Of a stretch of DNA of 64,000 nt, positions 54,235-63,780 are shown piece by piece. A program made the position numbers and the translations under genes. Under the pieces are notes generated by a model that was not told the DNA's origin, did no database searches, and was given only the letters and a program-made list of their open reading frames with translations. Numbering within the stretch: position 1 is the first letter of the stretch; every line of letters starts with the position of its first letter. Source of the DNA: Janibacter anophelis NBRC 107843. Lineage in GTDB: Bacteria > Actinomycetota > Actinomycetes > Actinomycetales > Dermatophilaceae. The DNA is taken from assembly GCF_001570945.1 (NCBI RefSeq), contig NZ_BCSQ01000009.1, positions 1-64,000 of the forward strand, written 5' to 3'.

Positions 54235-54816
54235 ATGACGACCGACCTGCCGATGCCGCGCGTGGGCGCCGTGGGCGCGCACGCGCCACGACCGATGAAG
54301 GTCGTGCTCAACTGGGGCCGGCGCTACTCGCTGTGGGTCTTCAACTTCGGCCTCGCCTGCTGCGCCATCGAGTTCATCGCCGCGTCGATGGCCCGGCACG
54401 ACTTCATCCGGCTCGGCGTCATCCCCTTCGCCCCCGGCCCGCGCCAGGCCGACCTCATGGTCGTCTCCGGCACCGTGACCGACAAGATGGCGCCGGCGAT
54501 CCGCCGCCTGTACGACCAGATGCCCGAGCCGAAGTACGTCATCTCCTTCGGTGCCTGCTCCAACTCCGGCGGGCCCTACTGGGACAGCTACTCGGTGACC
54601 AAGGGGGTCGACCAGCTCGTCCCCGTCGACGTCTACGTCCCCGGTTGCCCGCCGCGCCCCGAGGCGCTGCTCCACGGCATCCTCACCCTGCAGGACCACA
54701 TCGCGGCCGAGTCGCTCTCCACCCCGACCCTGCGGGCCCGGTACGCCGGCCACCGCAGCGCGGGCGCCGGCGAGGTGCGCCGCGGCCTGCTGCGACGTCC
54801 GACGAAGGGGGCGTGA
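54235..54816 (+). CDS. nuoB2: NADH-quinone oxidoreductase subunit B, second copy
   Basis: A 193-residue NuoB paralogue retaining all four cluster-N2 ligands: the tandem Cys in [10 protein letters not shown], Cys in FGACSNSGG and Cys in PGCPPRPEA. It should therefore still hold a [4Fe-4S] cluster able to donate to a quinone. It begins 9 bases after nuoA2 and ends one base before nuoC2 begins. The basic C-terminus ([12 protein letters not shown]) is encoded partly by a CGAAGGGGG repeat. Confidence 0.94.
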   Translation: MTTDLPMPRVGAVGAHAPRPMKVVLNWGRRYSLWVFNFGLACCAIEFIAASMARHDFIRLGVIPFAPGPRQADLMVVSGTVTDKMAPAIRRLYDQMPEPKYVISFGACSNSGGPYWDSYSVTKGVDQLVPVDVYVPGCPPRPEALLHGILTLQDHIAAESLSTPTLRARYAGHRSAGAGEVRRGLLRRPTKGA

Positions 54817-54817
54817 C

Positions 54818-55423
54818 GTGCCCCAGGAGGACCTCACCGTCTCCCCGCCGGAATGGCTTCGAGCGGTGCGCGACGCCCGCGACCGGGGCCACACCTTCTT
54901 CGACTGGCTGAGCGCGGTCGACGAGTCCGACCGCGACGAGGACCCGGGCCTCGACGTGCTCTGCCACCTCATCGACCCCCGGCCGACGCCCGAGCGCGAC
55001 CAGCGCACCCTCCTGCTGCGCACCCGCGTGCCCCTCGGGGAGCGGCTGCACAGCATCACCGGGATCTTCGCCGGGGCGGCCTGGCACGAGCGCGAGACGC
55101 ACGAGATGTTCGGTCAGGACTTCGAGGGCTTCGTCGACGGGACCGGGCTCGGGCTGCGCCCGCTGCTGCTGCCCGACGGCTTCGAGGGCACGCCCCTGCG
55201 CAAGTCCTTCGTCCTGGCCGCGCGGGCCACCCGGCCCTGGCCCGGGGGCAAGGAGCCCGGCGAGGGCCACTCGAGCAAGTCGCCCAGCCGGCGACGGGTC
55301 GCCGCGCCCGGCGTGCCCGGGACCGAGTGGGGTCCCCGCGACCCGGAGCTCGACCTCGCCGACGGGCTCGGCGGGCCCGACCGGGTCGAGGGGCCCGACC
55401 CGACCGACCGGACAGGAAGCTGA
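54818..55423 (+). CDS. nuoC2: NADH-quinone oxidoreductase subunit C, second copy
   Basis: A 201-residue NuoC paralogue lacking the long N-terminal extension of nuoC at 25103 and carrying instead an unconserved C-terminal tail rich in Pro, Gly and Asp (~65 residues). The family signature survives as AWHERETHEMFGQDFEG with GTPLRKSFVL. GTG start. In a complete operon nuoD would follow; here the next gene is an AAA ATPase preceded by a palindrome that begins within 6 bases of this stop codon. Confidence 0.9.
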   Translation: MPQEDLTVSPPEWLRAVRDARDRGHTFFDWLSAVDESDRDEDPGLDVLCHLIDPRPTPERDQRTLLLRTRVPLGERLHSITGIFAGAAWHERETHEMFGQDFEGFVDGTGLGLRPLLLPDGFEGTPLRKSFVLAARATRPWPGGKEPGEGHSSKSPSRRRVAAPGVPGTEWGPRDPELDLADGLGGPDRVEGPDPTDRTGS

Positions 55424-55428
55424 CAGGC

Positions 55429-55453
55429 CTTTACAGTTGCCGCAACTGTAAAG
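55429..55453. promoter_or_regulatory. Perfect 12+12 palindromic operator in the second nuo cluster
   Basis: CTTTACAGTTGC (55429-55440), one central base, GCAACTGTAAAG (55442-55453). After one mismatch the symmetry continues as CAGG (55424-55427) and CCTG (55455-55458). The half-site also recurs loosely as ACCTGTAAGA just downstream. It covers the predicted -35 region of the AAA ATPase gene, a classic repressor position, and is AT-rich against its surroundings. Confidence 0.85.
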
Positions 55454-55465
55454 ACCTGTAAGAGT
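55437..55465 (+). promoter_or_regulatory. Promoter of the AAA ATPase gene, leaderless
   Basis: TTGCCG (55437-55442), 17-base spacer, AAGAGT (55460-55465), then 7 bases and ATG at 55473. The -35 box and most of the spacer lie within the palindrome. This spacing and the usual -10-to-start distance in this window support an internal promoter for the ATPase and the nuoH2-N2 genes behind it. Confidence 0.5.
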
Positions 55466-55472
55466 CACCGCC

Positions 55473-56627
55473 ATGAGCCAGCCCAGTCCCTACACCCCGG
55501 GCGAGATCGCCCACGAGGTGCCCGGACGCGCTGACCACCTCGACCGGGTCGCCGACCTGCTCGCCGCGATGTCCGCCCGCCAACGGCTGGCCGGCCGGGT
55601 GCACGTCTTCGTCGGCCCACGGGGCGTCGGCAAGACCTCGCTGCTGCGCGAGGCCCAACGGCAGGCCGAGGCCGCCGGCCACCAGACCGTCTTCGTCACC
55701 GCCGGGCACGGCGACCTCGTCACCACCCTCGTCGAGGCCATCGGCCTGGGGCCGCTGCGCTGGCAGCCGCAGTCCGTCGGGGCACGGCTGCGCGAGCTCG
55801 GGATCAGCGTCGGGGTGCCGGGCGCGCGGGTCGAGGCGACCTTCGGCGGCGGCGACGACCCGACCGTCGTGCGCCGGCTCGAGGACCTGCTGCGCACGAC
55901 CGCCCGCGAAGTCGCCGAGCAGGATGCGGCCGGCACCGTCCTCTTCGTCGACGAGCTGCAGTCCGCCGACCGCGACGGGCTGCGGGCCCTGGCCTATGTC
56001 TGGCAGCACCTGCAGGCCGACCCCGACGGTGTGCCGCTCGCCCTCGTCTGTGCCGGTCTGGGCCACACCGAGGACGTCGTCACCGACGCGGCGAGCTTCG
56101 CCGAGCGCTTCGCCTACCGGCAGGTCGGCTCGCTCGAGGAGGCCGCGACGCGCGAGGCGCTCTCGGCGCCCGCCACCGCGCTCGGGGTCACCTGGGAGAC
56201 GGCGGCCCTCACCGAGGTCGTGCGACGTACCCAGGGCTACCCCTACTTCGTCCAGGTCCACGGCGACGGCGTCTGGCGTGCCGCCGACCGCCCCGACCCG
56301 GGCAGCACCCTGACCCGGGCCCACGTCGACGCTGCCCGCGAGGGCGTCGCCGAGGACCTCGAGGCGCTCTACCGCAGCCGCTGGGCCAAGGCCTCACCGT
56401 CGGAGCAGCGCTTCCTCGCCGCCATGTCGGCCAGCGCCGACGAGGCCGTGCGGCGCGGCGACATCGCCGACGCGCTCGGAGTCGCGACCGGCGCGCTCGG
56501 CATGGCCCGCCGCGCGCTCATGGACAAGGGGCTCGTCGAGGTGGCCGGCCACGGCCGCCTGCGCTTCACGGTGCCCGGCTTCCGCGAGTTCGTCCGGGAG
56601 TCCGCCGACGTCGGGGGGCTGCGATGA
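55473..56627 (+). CDS. AAA ATPase (ORC/AAA_16-like) inserted in the second nuo cluster
   Basis: A 384-residue ATPase: Walker [13 protein letters not shown] (near residue 48-59), Walker [10 protein letters not shown], a sensor-type LVCAGLG strand, an AAA lid ([13 protein letters not shown]), and a C-terminal winged-helix-like segment ([39 protein letters not shown]) that could bind DNA. It resembles ATPases of the AAA_16/Cdc6-like group found near regulators and defence or signalling genes. It stands where nuoD should be. Its end overlaps nuoH2 by 4 bases (ATGA), so it is translated with the membrane subunits. Its role in the complex, as regulator, assembly factor or passenger, is unknown. Confidence 0.88.
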   Translation: MSQPSPYTPGEIAHEVPGRADHLDRVADLLAAMSARQRLAGRVHVFVGPRGVGKTSLLREAQRQAEAAGHQTVFVTAGHGDLVTTLVEAIGLGPLRWQPQSVGARLRELGISVGVPGARVEATFGGGDDPTVVRRLEDLLRTTAREVAEQDAAGTVLFVDELQSADRDGLRALAYVWQHLQADPDGVPLALVCAGLGHTEDVVTDAASFAERFAYRQVGSLEEAATREALSAPATALGVTWETAALTEVVRRTQGYPYFVQVHGDGVWRAADRPDPGSTLTRAHVDAAREGVAEDLEALYRSRWAKASPSEQRFLAAMSASADEAVRRGDIADALGVATGALGMARRALMDKGLVEVAGHGRLRFTVPGFREFVRESADVGGLR

Positions 56628-57580
56628 GCCTGCTCGAGATCTCCCTTCGCTCGTTGGCCGCGCTCGCGGCGGTGCTCGTGCTGCCGCTCGTCGCCGGCCA
56701 GGCCGAGCACAAGGTCATGGCGCACATGCAGGGTCGGCTCGGCCCGATGTACGCCGGCGGGTTCCACGGGTGGGCCCAGCTCGTCGCCGACGGGGTGAAG
56801 TTCGCGCAGAAGGAGGACATCACCCCCGCCGCGGCCGACCGCTCCGTCTTCCGCCTCGCGCCGGCCGTCGCGCTCGTGCCCTACCTCCTCGCGATCGCGC
56901 TCCTGCCGGTCCACCCGGGGCTCGCCGCGGCCGACGTGCCCGGGAGCGTGCTGCTCGTCCTCGCCGTCACCGGCGTCGGTGTGCTCGGCACGCTCATGGC
57001 CGGGTGGGCCAGCGCCAACAAGTACGCGCTCGTCGGCGGGATGCGCTCTGCCGCACAACTGCTCGCCTACGAGCTGCCGCTCGTGCTGTCCGTCGCCTCG
57101 ATCGCGATGGCCGCCGGCACGCTCTCGCTCGCCGGCGTCGTCGAGGCGTGGTCCCCGTGGTGGCTGCTGTGGCAGCTGCCCGGCGCCCTCGTCTTCCTCG
57201 TGGCCGCGACCGCGGAGCTGCAGCGGGTCCCCTTCGACGCCCCGATCGCCGACAGCGAGGTCGTCATGGGCCCGTGGACCGAGTACACGGGACTGCGCTT
57301 CGCCCTCTTCATGCTCGCCGAGTACGCGGGGATGGTCGTCATGGGCCTGCTCTTCGGCGTGCTGTGGCTCGGGGGCTGGCAGGGGCCCTTCGCCGACCAG
57401 CTCGGCTGGCTGTGGACCCTGGTCAAGGGCTCGCTCGTCGTCCTGCTCATCATCTGGATCCGGGTCTCCTGGCCTCGCCTGCGCGAGGACCAGCTGCAGC
57501 GGCTCGCGTGGACCGTCCTCGTGCCGCTCGCCCTCGCCCAGCTCGCCCTCACGGCGGTCGGAGTGGTGGTGACGGCATGA
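56624..57580 (+). CDS. nuoH2: NADH-quinone oxidoreductase subunit H, second copy
   Basis: A 318-residue NuoH paralogue without the C-terminal extension of the first copy. The family motifs are altered but present: [36 protein letters not shown] and [17 protein letters not shown] (acidic loop). About eight helices. It starts inside the AAA ATPase stop. NuoH normally docks on NuoD and NuoB, so its retention without a local nuoD is notable. Confidence 0.92.
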   Translation: MSLLEISLRSLAALAAVLVLPLVAGQAEHKVMAHMQGRLGPMYAGGFHGWAQLVADGVKFAQKEDITPAAADRSVFRLAPAVALVPYLLAIALLPVHPGLAAADVPGSVLLVLAVTGVGVLGTLMAGWASANKYALVGGMRSAAQLLAYELPLVLSVASIAMAAGTLSLAGVVEAWSPWWLLWQLPGALVFLVAATAELQRVPFDAPIADSEVVMGPWTEYTGLRFALFMLAEYAGMVVMGLLFGVLWLGGWQGPFADQLGWLWTLVKGSLVVLLIIWIRVSWPRLREDQLQRLAWTVLVPLALAQLALTAVGVVVTA

Positions 57581-58137
57581 ACGACTTCATCCCTGGCCTG
57601 GTCAAGGGCATGGCGACGACGGCGCGCCAGCTGACCCGCCCGACGCACACCGCCGAGTACCCCGACGTCGCGCCCGAGCTGCCGGCCCGGTCGCGCGGGG
57701 TCATCGCCCTCGTCGAGAGCAACTGCACCTCGTGCATGCTCTGTGCCCGCGAGTGCCCGGACTGGTGCATCCACATCGACTCGCACAAGGAGGAGGTCCC
57801 TCCGGCGAGCGAAGGGGGACGCGCCCGCCAGCGCAATGTCCTCGACCGCTTCGCCATCGACTACTCGCTGTGCATGTACTGCGGGATCTGCGTCGAGGTC
57901 TGCCCCTTCGACGCGCTCTTCTGGAGCCCGCAGTTCGAGTACGCCGAGACCGACATCCGTGACCTCCTCCACGAGAAGGAGCGCCTCGGGCAGTGGGTCG
58001 CGGACGTGCCCGCGCCGCCCGAGCTCGACCCGAGCGCCGCCGAGGCGCCCGAGGTGACCGCGGCCAACAGGCCCGCCCGGGGTGGTCGCGCCGCCCGGGC
58101 CCCCCGGGCCCGACGGGGCGAAGGGGAGGACGCGTGA
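57577..58137 (+). CDS. nuoI2: NADH-quinone oxidoreductase subunit I, second copy
   Basis: A 186-residue ferredoxin-type subunit with both [4Fe-4S] motifs intact, [13 protein letters not shown] and [13 protein letters not shown]. Electrons from an unknown donor could therefore reach NuoB2. The C-terminal tail is basic and Ala/Arg-rich ([17 protein letters not shown]). It overlaps nuoH2 and nuoJ2 by 4 bases each. A CGAAGGGGG copy sits between the two cluster motifs. Confidence 0.93.
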   Translation: MNDFIPGLVKGMATTARQLTRPTHTAEYPDVAPELPARSRGVIALVESNCTSCMLCARECPDWCIHIDSHKEEVPPASEGGRARQRNVLDRFAIDYSLCMYCGICVEVCPFDALFWSPQFEYAETDIRDLLHEKERLGQWVADVPAPPELDPSAAEAPEVTAANRPARGGRAARAPRARRGEGEDA

Positions 58138-58649
58138 CCGGTCTCGACCTCGCCTTCGCCACGACCGGGCTCCTCACGGCCGCCGCCGCCGCGCTCGCGG
58201 TCACGACCCGCCAGGTCGTCCACTCCGCCCTGTGGCTGGTCGTCGCCCTGCTCGGGCTCGCCGGTTGCTACCTCGTCCTCGGAGCCGAGCTCGTCGCGCT
58301 CGTGCAGGTGCTCGTCTACGTGGGCGCGGTCGTCGTGCTCGTCATCGTCGCGCTCATGCTCACCCGGGCACCGATCGGGCCACGCACCGAGCACTCGGCC
58401 GGACCGGCCCGGCGGGTCCTCGCCGCGTGCGTCGGTGCCGGCACGGGAGGTCTCGTCGCCGCCGTGCTCCTGCCCACGGCCGCACCCACCCGGGTGCGGG
58501 CGGGCGAGAGCGACGAGCTGGCCCGGCAGATCTTCTCCACGTGGGTGTGGCCCTTCGAGCTGCTCTCGCTGCTGCTGCTCGCCGCGCTCGTCGGGGCCTT
58601 CGCCGTCGCGGGCCTGACGACCTCGCGCCTGGGGGAGAGGACGCGATGA
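58134..58649 (+). CDS. nuoJ2: NADH-quinone oxidoreductase subunit J, second copy
   Basis: A 171-residue membrane subunit with five helices, including the helix-3 region [22 protein letters not shown]. It lacks the long hydrophilic C-terminus of nuoJ at 33894. GTG start overlapping the nuoI2 stop (GTGA). Confidence 0.88.
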   Translation: MTGLDLAFATTGLLTAAAAALAVTTRQVVHSALWLVVALLGLAGCYLVLGAELVALVQVLVYVGAVVVLVIVALMLTRAPIGPRTEHSAGPARRVLAACVGAGTGGLVAAVLLPTAAPTRVRAGESDELARQIFSTWVWPFELLSLLLLAALVGAFAVAGLTTSRLGERTR

Positions 58650-58945
58650 TCCACACCGCCGGCCCCTACCTGCTCGCCAGCCTGCTCGTGGCCCTCGGGC
58701 TCTACGGCATGCTCGCCCGCCGCAATGCCGTGCTCGTCCTCGTCGGGGCCGAGCTCGTGCTGGCCGGTGGCGGTCTGCTGCTCGTCACCGCCGGTGCCCT
58801 CGGCGCGGACCCCGCGTGGTCCGGCCAGGTGCTCACCCTCTTCGTCATCACGATCGCCGCGGCCGAGGTGGTCATCGCGCTCGCCGTCATCGTCGCCGCG
58901 TACCGCCGCCGCGGCCACATCGACCTCGCGCAGGACGCCGGCTGA
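58646..58945 (+). CDS. nuoK2: NADH-quinone oxidoreductase subunit K, second copy
   Basis: A 99-residue, three-helix subunit with both buried Glu retained (LVGAELVLAGGG and IAAAEVVIALAV). Proton transfer through this subunit is therefore plausible. It overlaps nuoJ2 by 4 bases and nuoL2 by one. Confidence 0.92.
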   Translation: MIHTAGPYLLASLLVALGLYGMLARRNAVLVLVGAELVLAGGGLLLVTAGALGADPAWSGQVLTLFVITIAAAEVVIALAVIVAAYRRRGHIDLAQDAG

Positions 58946-60786
58946 TGGCCTGGGCACTCCTGGCACTGCCGTGCCTCACCGCCGTCCTCACCTTGGGCAT
59001 CGCGCGCCGCGGGGCGCTCGCCGCCTTCGTCGCCGTGATCGGCTCGGTGGCCACGCTCGCCGTGGCCGTCGTCGCGCTCGCCGGTGCCCCTGCCGGGGCG
59101 CGGGGCGCCCCCTTCGCCGAGGACCTCGGGACGGGACCGGCCACGACCCTCGGGGGCATCGAGATGCCGCTGCAGCTGTCGCTGTCGGCGACCTCGGCCT
59201 TCCTCGCCCTCGTCGTCGTGCTCGTCACGACCCTCGTGCAGACCTACTCCGCGTGGTACCTCGCCGACGACGATCGCCGTGGCGTCTTCCACGCGACCAT
59301 CGCCCTCTTCGCCGCCGCGATGCTGCTCGTGGTCCTCTCGGCCGACCTCGTCCTCACGGTCGTCGGCTGGGAGGTCATGGGGTGGTGCTCGTACCTGCTC
59401 ATCGGCCACTGGTCCCGGCGCGAGGCGCCGCGGCGGGCGGGGCACGCGGCCTTCATCGTCACGCGCATCGCCGACATCGGCCTGCTCCTCGGCGTCGCCG
59501 TGCTCATCGCCGGGGCCGGCACCACGGCGCGCGGCGAGGTGATCGCCCACTGGACCTCGGCGGTGGCGGAGCCGGCCACCCGCTCGGTCGCCCTGCTGCT
59601 CATCGTCATCGGCGTGCTCGGCAAGTCGGCGCAGCTGCCCTTCCACCACTGGTTGCTCGACGCGATGGAGGGCCCGACCCCCGCGTCCGCGCTCATCCAC
59701 GCGGCGACGATGGTCGCGGCCGGCACGGTCGTGCTCGCCCAGCTGCTGCCGCTGCTGCTGCGCGCCGACCCCGCGCGGGCGCTGCTCGGTGTCTCCGTCG
59801 CCGCCACGATGCTCCTCGCCGCGCTCTGCGCCCTCGTCGAGCCGGACCTCAAGCGGCTGCTCGCCTGGTCGACGATCAGCCAGGTCGGGGTGATGCTCGC
59901 TCCGCTCGCCGCCGCCGGCTCCGGGCCCACCTCGGGCGCGGCCCTGGGCCACCTCTACGGCCACGCGATCTTCAAGGCGCTGCTCTTCCTCACCGTCGGG
60001 TGGCTCGCCGTGACCCGTGGCTCGACCGTTGCCTCCGCCCTCGTGGGCAGTGGGCGGTCGCACCCGATCGCGCTCCTCGCCTGGGCCGCCGGCCTGGTCT
60101 CGCTCGCCGGCATCCCGCTCGTCCTCGGTGGCCTGACCAAGGAGCACGTCATCGCGGCCGTCGGCGACGACGTCGGCGCCCGCGGGCCGGTCGCCCACCT
60201 CGTCCTCGGGTCGCTGCTGCTCACCGTCGTCGTCACCGCGGCCTACGCGACCCGGGCGCTGCTCGTCGTCGTGCTCGGCAGCGACGAGCGGGTGCGCTCG
60301 CGCGCGGTCATGCCGACGGCGGTGAGTGGCATCCTCGTCGTCCTCGCCGTCGCGAGCATCATCGGCGGACTGGCCCTCGGCGCGCGCCTGCCCGACGCCG
60401 GGCACGTCCCCCTCGCGCTCTTCCTCGTCGTGCTCGCCCTCGTGGTCGTCGGGCTGGCCATCGGGTTCACCCTCCACCGCTCCGAGCGCCTCGACCGACT
60501 CGTCGACGGACGCGCAGGACGCCTCGTCGGGGCCGGCCTCGGCGTCGACGTGCTGCAGCGACTCGTCGTCGTGCGGCCGGTGCAGGCGCTCGCCCGGCTC
60601 GTCGCCTTCCTCGACCGGGAGGTCCTCGACACCTATGTGCGGGCCGCCGCGTGGGGTGTCCTGGGCCTCGCCGACGGAGGGACCTCGGCGCACCGGCGCT
60701 CCCGGCCGGCGTCCGGACTCGCGCTCCTCGGTGGCGGGGTCCTCCTCGTCGCGCTCGTCACCGCCGTCGTGGTGGGGACGGCATGA
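58945..60786 (+). CDS. nuoL2: NADH-quinone oxidoreductase subunit L, second copy
   Basis: A 613-residue antiporter-like subunit. It keeps GWEVMGWCSYLLIGHWS (helix-5 Glu), [33 protein letters not shown] (helix-7 Lys and broken helix) and a C-terminal long amphipathic segment (LQRLVVVRPVQALARLVAFLDREVLDTYVR). It is therefore pump-competent by motif. Start at ATG 58945 in the TGATG overlap with nuoK2. Confidence 0.93.
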   Translation: MAWALLALPCLTAVLTLGIARRGALAAFVAVIGSVATLAVAVVALAGAPAGARGAPFAEDLGTGPATTLGGIEMPLQLSLSATSAFLALVVVLVTTLVQTYSAWYLADDDRRGVFHATIALFAAAMLLVVLSADLVLTVVGWEVMGWCSYLLIGHWSRREAPRRAGHAAFIVTRIADIGLLLGVAVLIAGAGTTARGEVIAHWTSAVAEPATRSVALLLIVIGVLGKSAQLPFHHWLLDAMEGPTPASALIHAATMVAAGTVVLAQLLPLLLRADPARALLGVSVAATMLLAALCALVEPDLKRLLAWSTISQVGVMLAPLAAAGSGPTSGAALGHLYGHAIFKALLFLTVGWLAVTRGSTVASALVGSGRSHPIALLAWAAGLVSLAGIPLVLGGLTKEHVIAAVGDDVGARGPVAHLVLGSLLLTVVVTAAYATRALLVVVLGSDERVRSRAVMPTAVSGILVVLAVASIIGGLALGARLPDAGHVPLALFLVVLALVVVGLAIGFTLHRSERLDRLVDGRAGRLVGAGLGVDVLQRLVVVRPVQALARLVAFLDREVLDTYVRAAAWGVLGLADGGTSAHRRSRPASGLALLGGGVLLVALVTAVVVGTA

Positions 60787-62261
60787 TCGCGCTCGCCTGC
60801 GTCCTGCCGCTGCTCGTCGGCACGGTCCTGCTCGGTGGCGGCACCGAGCTGTCCGGGCGGATCGCCTCGCGTGCCGGCGCACTGGGTGCGCTGACCACCC
60901 TCGTCCTGCTCGTCGTCGCGTGGATGACCGAGGCGGTGGTCGACATCCCGTGGCTGCCCACCCTCGACCTGCGCATCCACCTCGCGCTCGACGGCATCAG
61001 CGGGCCGCTGGCCCTCCTCGCCGCCGTCGTCACCGCGGCCGCCTGCCTGACGACGTGGGCCGAGCGGCCCCGCGGCGGCAGCGAGGCCACCTTCGTCGGG
61101 TGCCTGATGCTCACCCTCGCCGGTGCGATCACGACCTTCGCCGCGCGTGACGCGCTGCTCTTCGTCGTCGCCTTCGAGCTCGTGCTCGTGCCGATGTGGG
61201 TGCTCATCACCCGCTTCGGCGACGACCGCGACCCGGAGGCCCGCCGCGAGGCCGGGGCCCGCTTCGTCCTCTACACCGGCTTCGGCTCCACGCTCATGCT
61301 CCTCGGCGTCCTGCTGCTCGTGACCAGGGCCGGCACCGCCGACCTCGGCGTGCTCGGCGCCGCGGGCGGCGAGGGGCTCGGCACCGGGGTGCAGGTGACG
61401 ATCGCCGTGCTCCTCACGCTCGGCCTCGCGGTCAAGGTGCCCGTGTGGCCGCTGCACTCGTGGCTGCCGCTCGCGCACACGACCGCGCCCACGGCCGGCT
61501 CGATGCTCCTGGCGGCGGTCCTGCTCAAGATGGGTACCTACGGACTCGTCCGGTTGCCCCTGGCCACCGTGCCCGAGGGCTTCGCCCGGGTCGCGCCGGT
61601 GCTCGCCGTCTGCGGCGCCGTCGGCATCATCTGGGGTGGGCTCGTCTGCCTCGTCGAGCGCGACCTCAAGCGGCTCATCGCCTGGTCCTCGATCGCCCAC
61701 ATGGGCTTCGTCGCGCTGGCGCTGGCCAGCGGGTCCGAGACCGGCGTCGCTGCCGCGCTCTACGGCAACATCGCCCACGGTGCCATCTCCGCGCTGCTCT
61801 TCCTCGTCGTGGGCGGGCTGAAGCACCAGTGGGGCGACGACCACCTCGACGTGCCGCGAGCGGCCCTGCGCGAGGGCGCGCCCGTCACCGGTCTCCTGCT
61901 CGTCGTCGGTCTGGCGGCCGGTCTCGGGCTGCCCGGACTCGCCGGGTTCTGGGGCGAGTTCGCCGCGGTCATCGCCGCACTGTCGCCGGCGCAGGGACGG
62001 CCCGAGCCGCTCTTCGTCGGCTGCGCGGTGGTCGCCGCCATCGGGGCCGCGCTCGCCGCCGGCTACGCCCTGCGGGTCGCGCGTCTGGTGTGGCTCGGCG
62101 AGGGCCACCCGGGCGACGACGGGGGGCGGGCCCGGGAGCTCGCCCGCACCGATCTGGCCACCGGTGCGGTCCTGGCACTGCTCGTCCTCGTCCTCGGGGT
62201 GGCGCCCGGTCTGCTGCTCGCCGTCACCGACCCGGCCCTCGCGGGGGTGGTGCAGCGATGA
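60783..62261 (+). CDS. nuoM2: NADH-quinone oxidoreductase subunit M, second copy
   Basis: A 492-residue antiporter-like subunit with VAFELVLVPMWVLITRFG (helix-5 Glu), GLAVKVPVWPLHSWLPLAHT (helix-7 Lys) and ERDLKRLIAWSSIAHMGFV. The frame is open far upstream through nuoL2 and nuoK2, but the ATG at 60783, 4 bases before the nuoL2 end, is the family start. It overlaps nuoN2 by 4 bases. Confidence 0.94.
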   Translation: MIALACVLPLLVGTVLLGGGTELSGRIASRAGALGALTTLVLLVVAWMTEAVVDIPWLPTLDLRIHLALDGISGPLALLAAVVTAAACLTTWAERPRGGSEATFVGCLMLTLAGAITTFAARDALLFVVAFELVLVPMWVLITRFGDDRDPEARREAGARFVLYTGFGSTLMLLGVLLLVTRAGTADLGVLGAAGGEGLGTGVQVTIAVLLTLGLAVKVPVWPLHSWLPLAHTTAPTAGSMLLAAVLLKMGTYGLVRLPLATVPEGFARVAPVLAVCGAVGIIWGGLVCLVERDLKRLIAWSSIAHMGFVALALASGSETGVAAALYGNIAHGAISALLFLVVGGLKHQWGDDHLDVPRAALREGAPVTGLLLVVGLAAGLGLPGLAGFWGEFAAVIAALSPAQGRPEPLFVGCAVVAAIGAALAAGYALRVARLVWLGEGHPGDDGGRARELARTDLATGAVLALLVLVLGVAPGLLLAVTDPALAGVVQR

Positions 62262-63757
62262 GCGCCCCCGCACTCGACCTCGTCGTGGCCGGTCCGGTCC
62301 TGGCACCTGCCCTCGGGGCCGTCGCCGTCCTGGCCGTCGACGCCGTCGCCCCCCGTCGGCGGCTGCCCGCCCCGATCGTCGGCGCGCTCGCGCTCCTCGT
62401 CGCCCTCGCCCTGGCCGTCCTCCTGCGCGTGCGGGCCGCCGGTGGCGCAGAGGTCACGACCCTCTGCCTGCCGCAGGACCCGGCCCTGGCGACGACCGAC
62501 GCGCCGGGCATGGTCGCCAGTGACTGCCTCCTGCGGGTCAGCACCTCCGGTGCGCTGCTCCAGGCCCTCGCCGCGGCCGCCGGGATCGCGGTGCTCGTCC
62601 TGCTCGCGCGCGCCCGCGGCAGCCTCGCCGAGGGGCCCGACGTCCGACCCGTCGCGGACCCCGGGGTCGAGGTCGCCCTGCTCCTCGCGACCGTCACCGG
62701 CGCCTCGGCCGTCGCCGTGGCCCACGACCTCGGCACCTGGCTCGTCGGGCTGGAGCTGGCGACCCTGCCGGTCGTCGCGCTCGCCGTCATGCGCGGCGGC
62801 ACCCGCGACAGCGGCGCGCTCAACCTCATCACGACCTCGATCGCCTCCTTCGCCATCGCGGTCGTCGGGGCCGGCCTCTGGGTCACCGCCACCGGCAGTC
62901 TGCGGCTCGGCGGTGTCGCCTCGTGGGCAGCCGGCCAGGAGGACCGGGTGCGCGCGGTGCTCACCCTGGGGATCGTCCTGCTCGTGGCCGCGGTCGCCTT
63001 CAAGCTCTCGCTCATCCCCTTTCACGCCTGGGCGCCGACGACCTACCCCCGCGCCGGCACCGAGGTGACGATGCTGCTGGCGAGCGTGTCCACCGTGGCC
63101 GCGCTCGGTGGCATGGTCGCGGTCGTGCACGGCTCGGCGAGCGTCCACGCCACCGTCCAACCCGCCCTCTCCGTCCTCGCCGTGGTCTCCATGCTCGTCG
63201 GGGCGGTCCTCGCACTCCGGGCGCCCGACCCCCTTCGCCTCATCGCCTGGTCCGGCGTCACGCAGGGCGGCTGGGTGCTCGCCCCGCTCGTCGCGGCCGA
63301 TGTCGATGCGGCCGTCGGGTACCTCGCGGTCTACGTCGTCGCGGTCGTCGCGGCGCTGGCCGTCGTGGCCGCCCTCACCGTCGACGGACCGCGCCGGCTC
63401 GAGGACGACCGCGGTCTGCTGCGCCGGCGTCCGCTGCACGCCGCCGTGCTCGGTCTGGCCCTGCTGACCCTCGCCGGCCTGCCGCCGGGCGTCGCGGGGC
63501 TGCTCGCCAAGTTCGTCGTGCTGCGCCCGCTTGCCGATCAAGGGCTGTGGTGGGTCGCGCTGCCGGCCGTCGTCGCCGTCGTCCTCGGGCTGGCCGTCTA
63601 CCTGCGGTGGGTGGCCCTGCTGCTCCTGCCGGCCGACGACCACCGGGAGCCCGAGGAGGTCGACCCGACCGCCACCCGGGTGGCCGTCGTCGCCGGCCTG
63701 GTGCTGCTCGCCGCCACCCTCGTGCCGATGATCCTGCTCGGCACGGGAACGCCCTGA
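62258..63757 (+). CDS. nuoN2: NADH-quinone oxidoreductase subunit N, second copy
   Basis: A 499-residue antiporter-like subunit: LVGLELATLPVVALAVM (helix-5 Glu), VAFKLSLIPFHAWAPTTYP (helix-7 Lys) and DPLRLIAWSGVTQGG. It is less conserved than nuoN at 38490 but has the full helix count. It is the last gene of the second cluster; htpX follows after 23 bases. A CCCCCTTCG copy encodes part of the APDPLRL segment. Confidence 0.92.
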   Translation: MSAPALDLVVAGPVLAPALGAVAVLAVDAVAPRRRLPAPIVGALALLVALALAVLLRVRAAGGAEVTTLCLPQDPALATTDAPGMVASDCLLRVSTSGALLQALAAAAGIAVLVLLARARGSLAEGPDVRPVADPGVEVALLLATVTGASAVAVAHDLGTWLVGLELATLPVVALAVMRGGTRDSGALNLITTSIASFAIAVVGAGLWVTATGSLRLGGVASWAAGQEDRVRAVLTLGIVLLVAAVAFKLSLIPFHAWAPTTYPRAGTEVTMLLASVSTVAALGGMVAVVHGSASVHATVQPALSVLAVVSMLVGAVLALRAPDPLRLIAWSGVTQGGWVLAPLVAADVDAAVGYLAVYVVAVVAALAVVAALTVDGPRRLEDDRGLLRRRPLHAAVLGLALLTLAGLPPGVAGLLAKFVVLRPLADQGLWWVALPAVVAVVLGLAVYLRWVALLLLPADDHREPEEVDPTATRVAVVAGLVLLAATLVPMILLGTGTP

Positions 63758-63780
63758 GCCGCCGCGACGTTGGACAAGGC

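Noticed and set aside
58725-60782. Open frame continuous with nuoM2 but extending 2 kb upstream
   Set aside because: The upstream part overlaps conserved nuoK2 and nuoL2 in another frame and has Arg/Ser-rich composition; nuoM2 starts at 60783.
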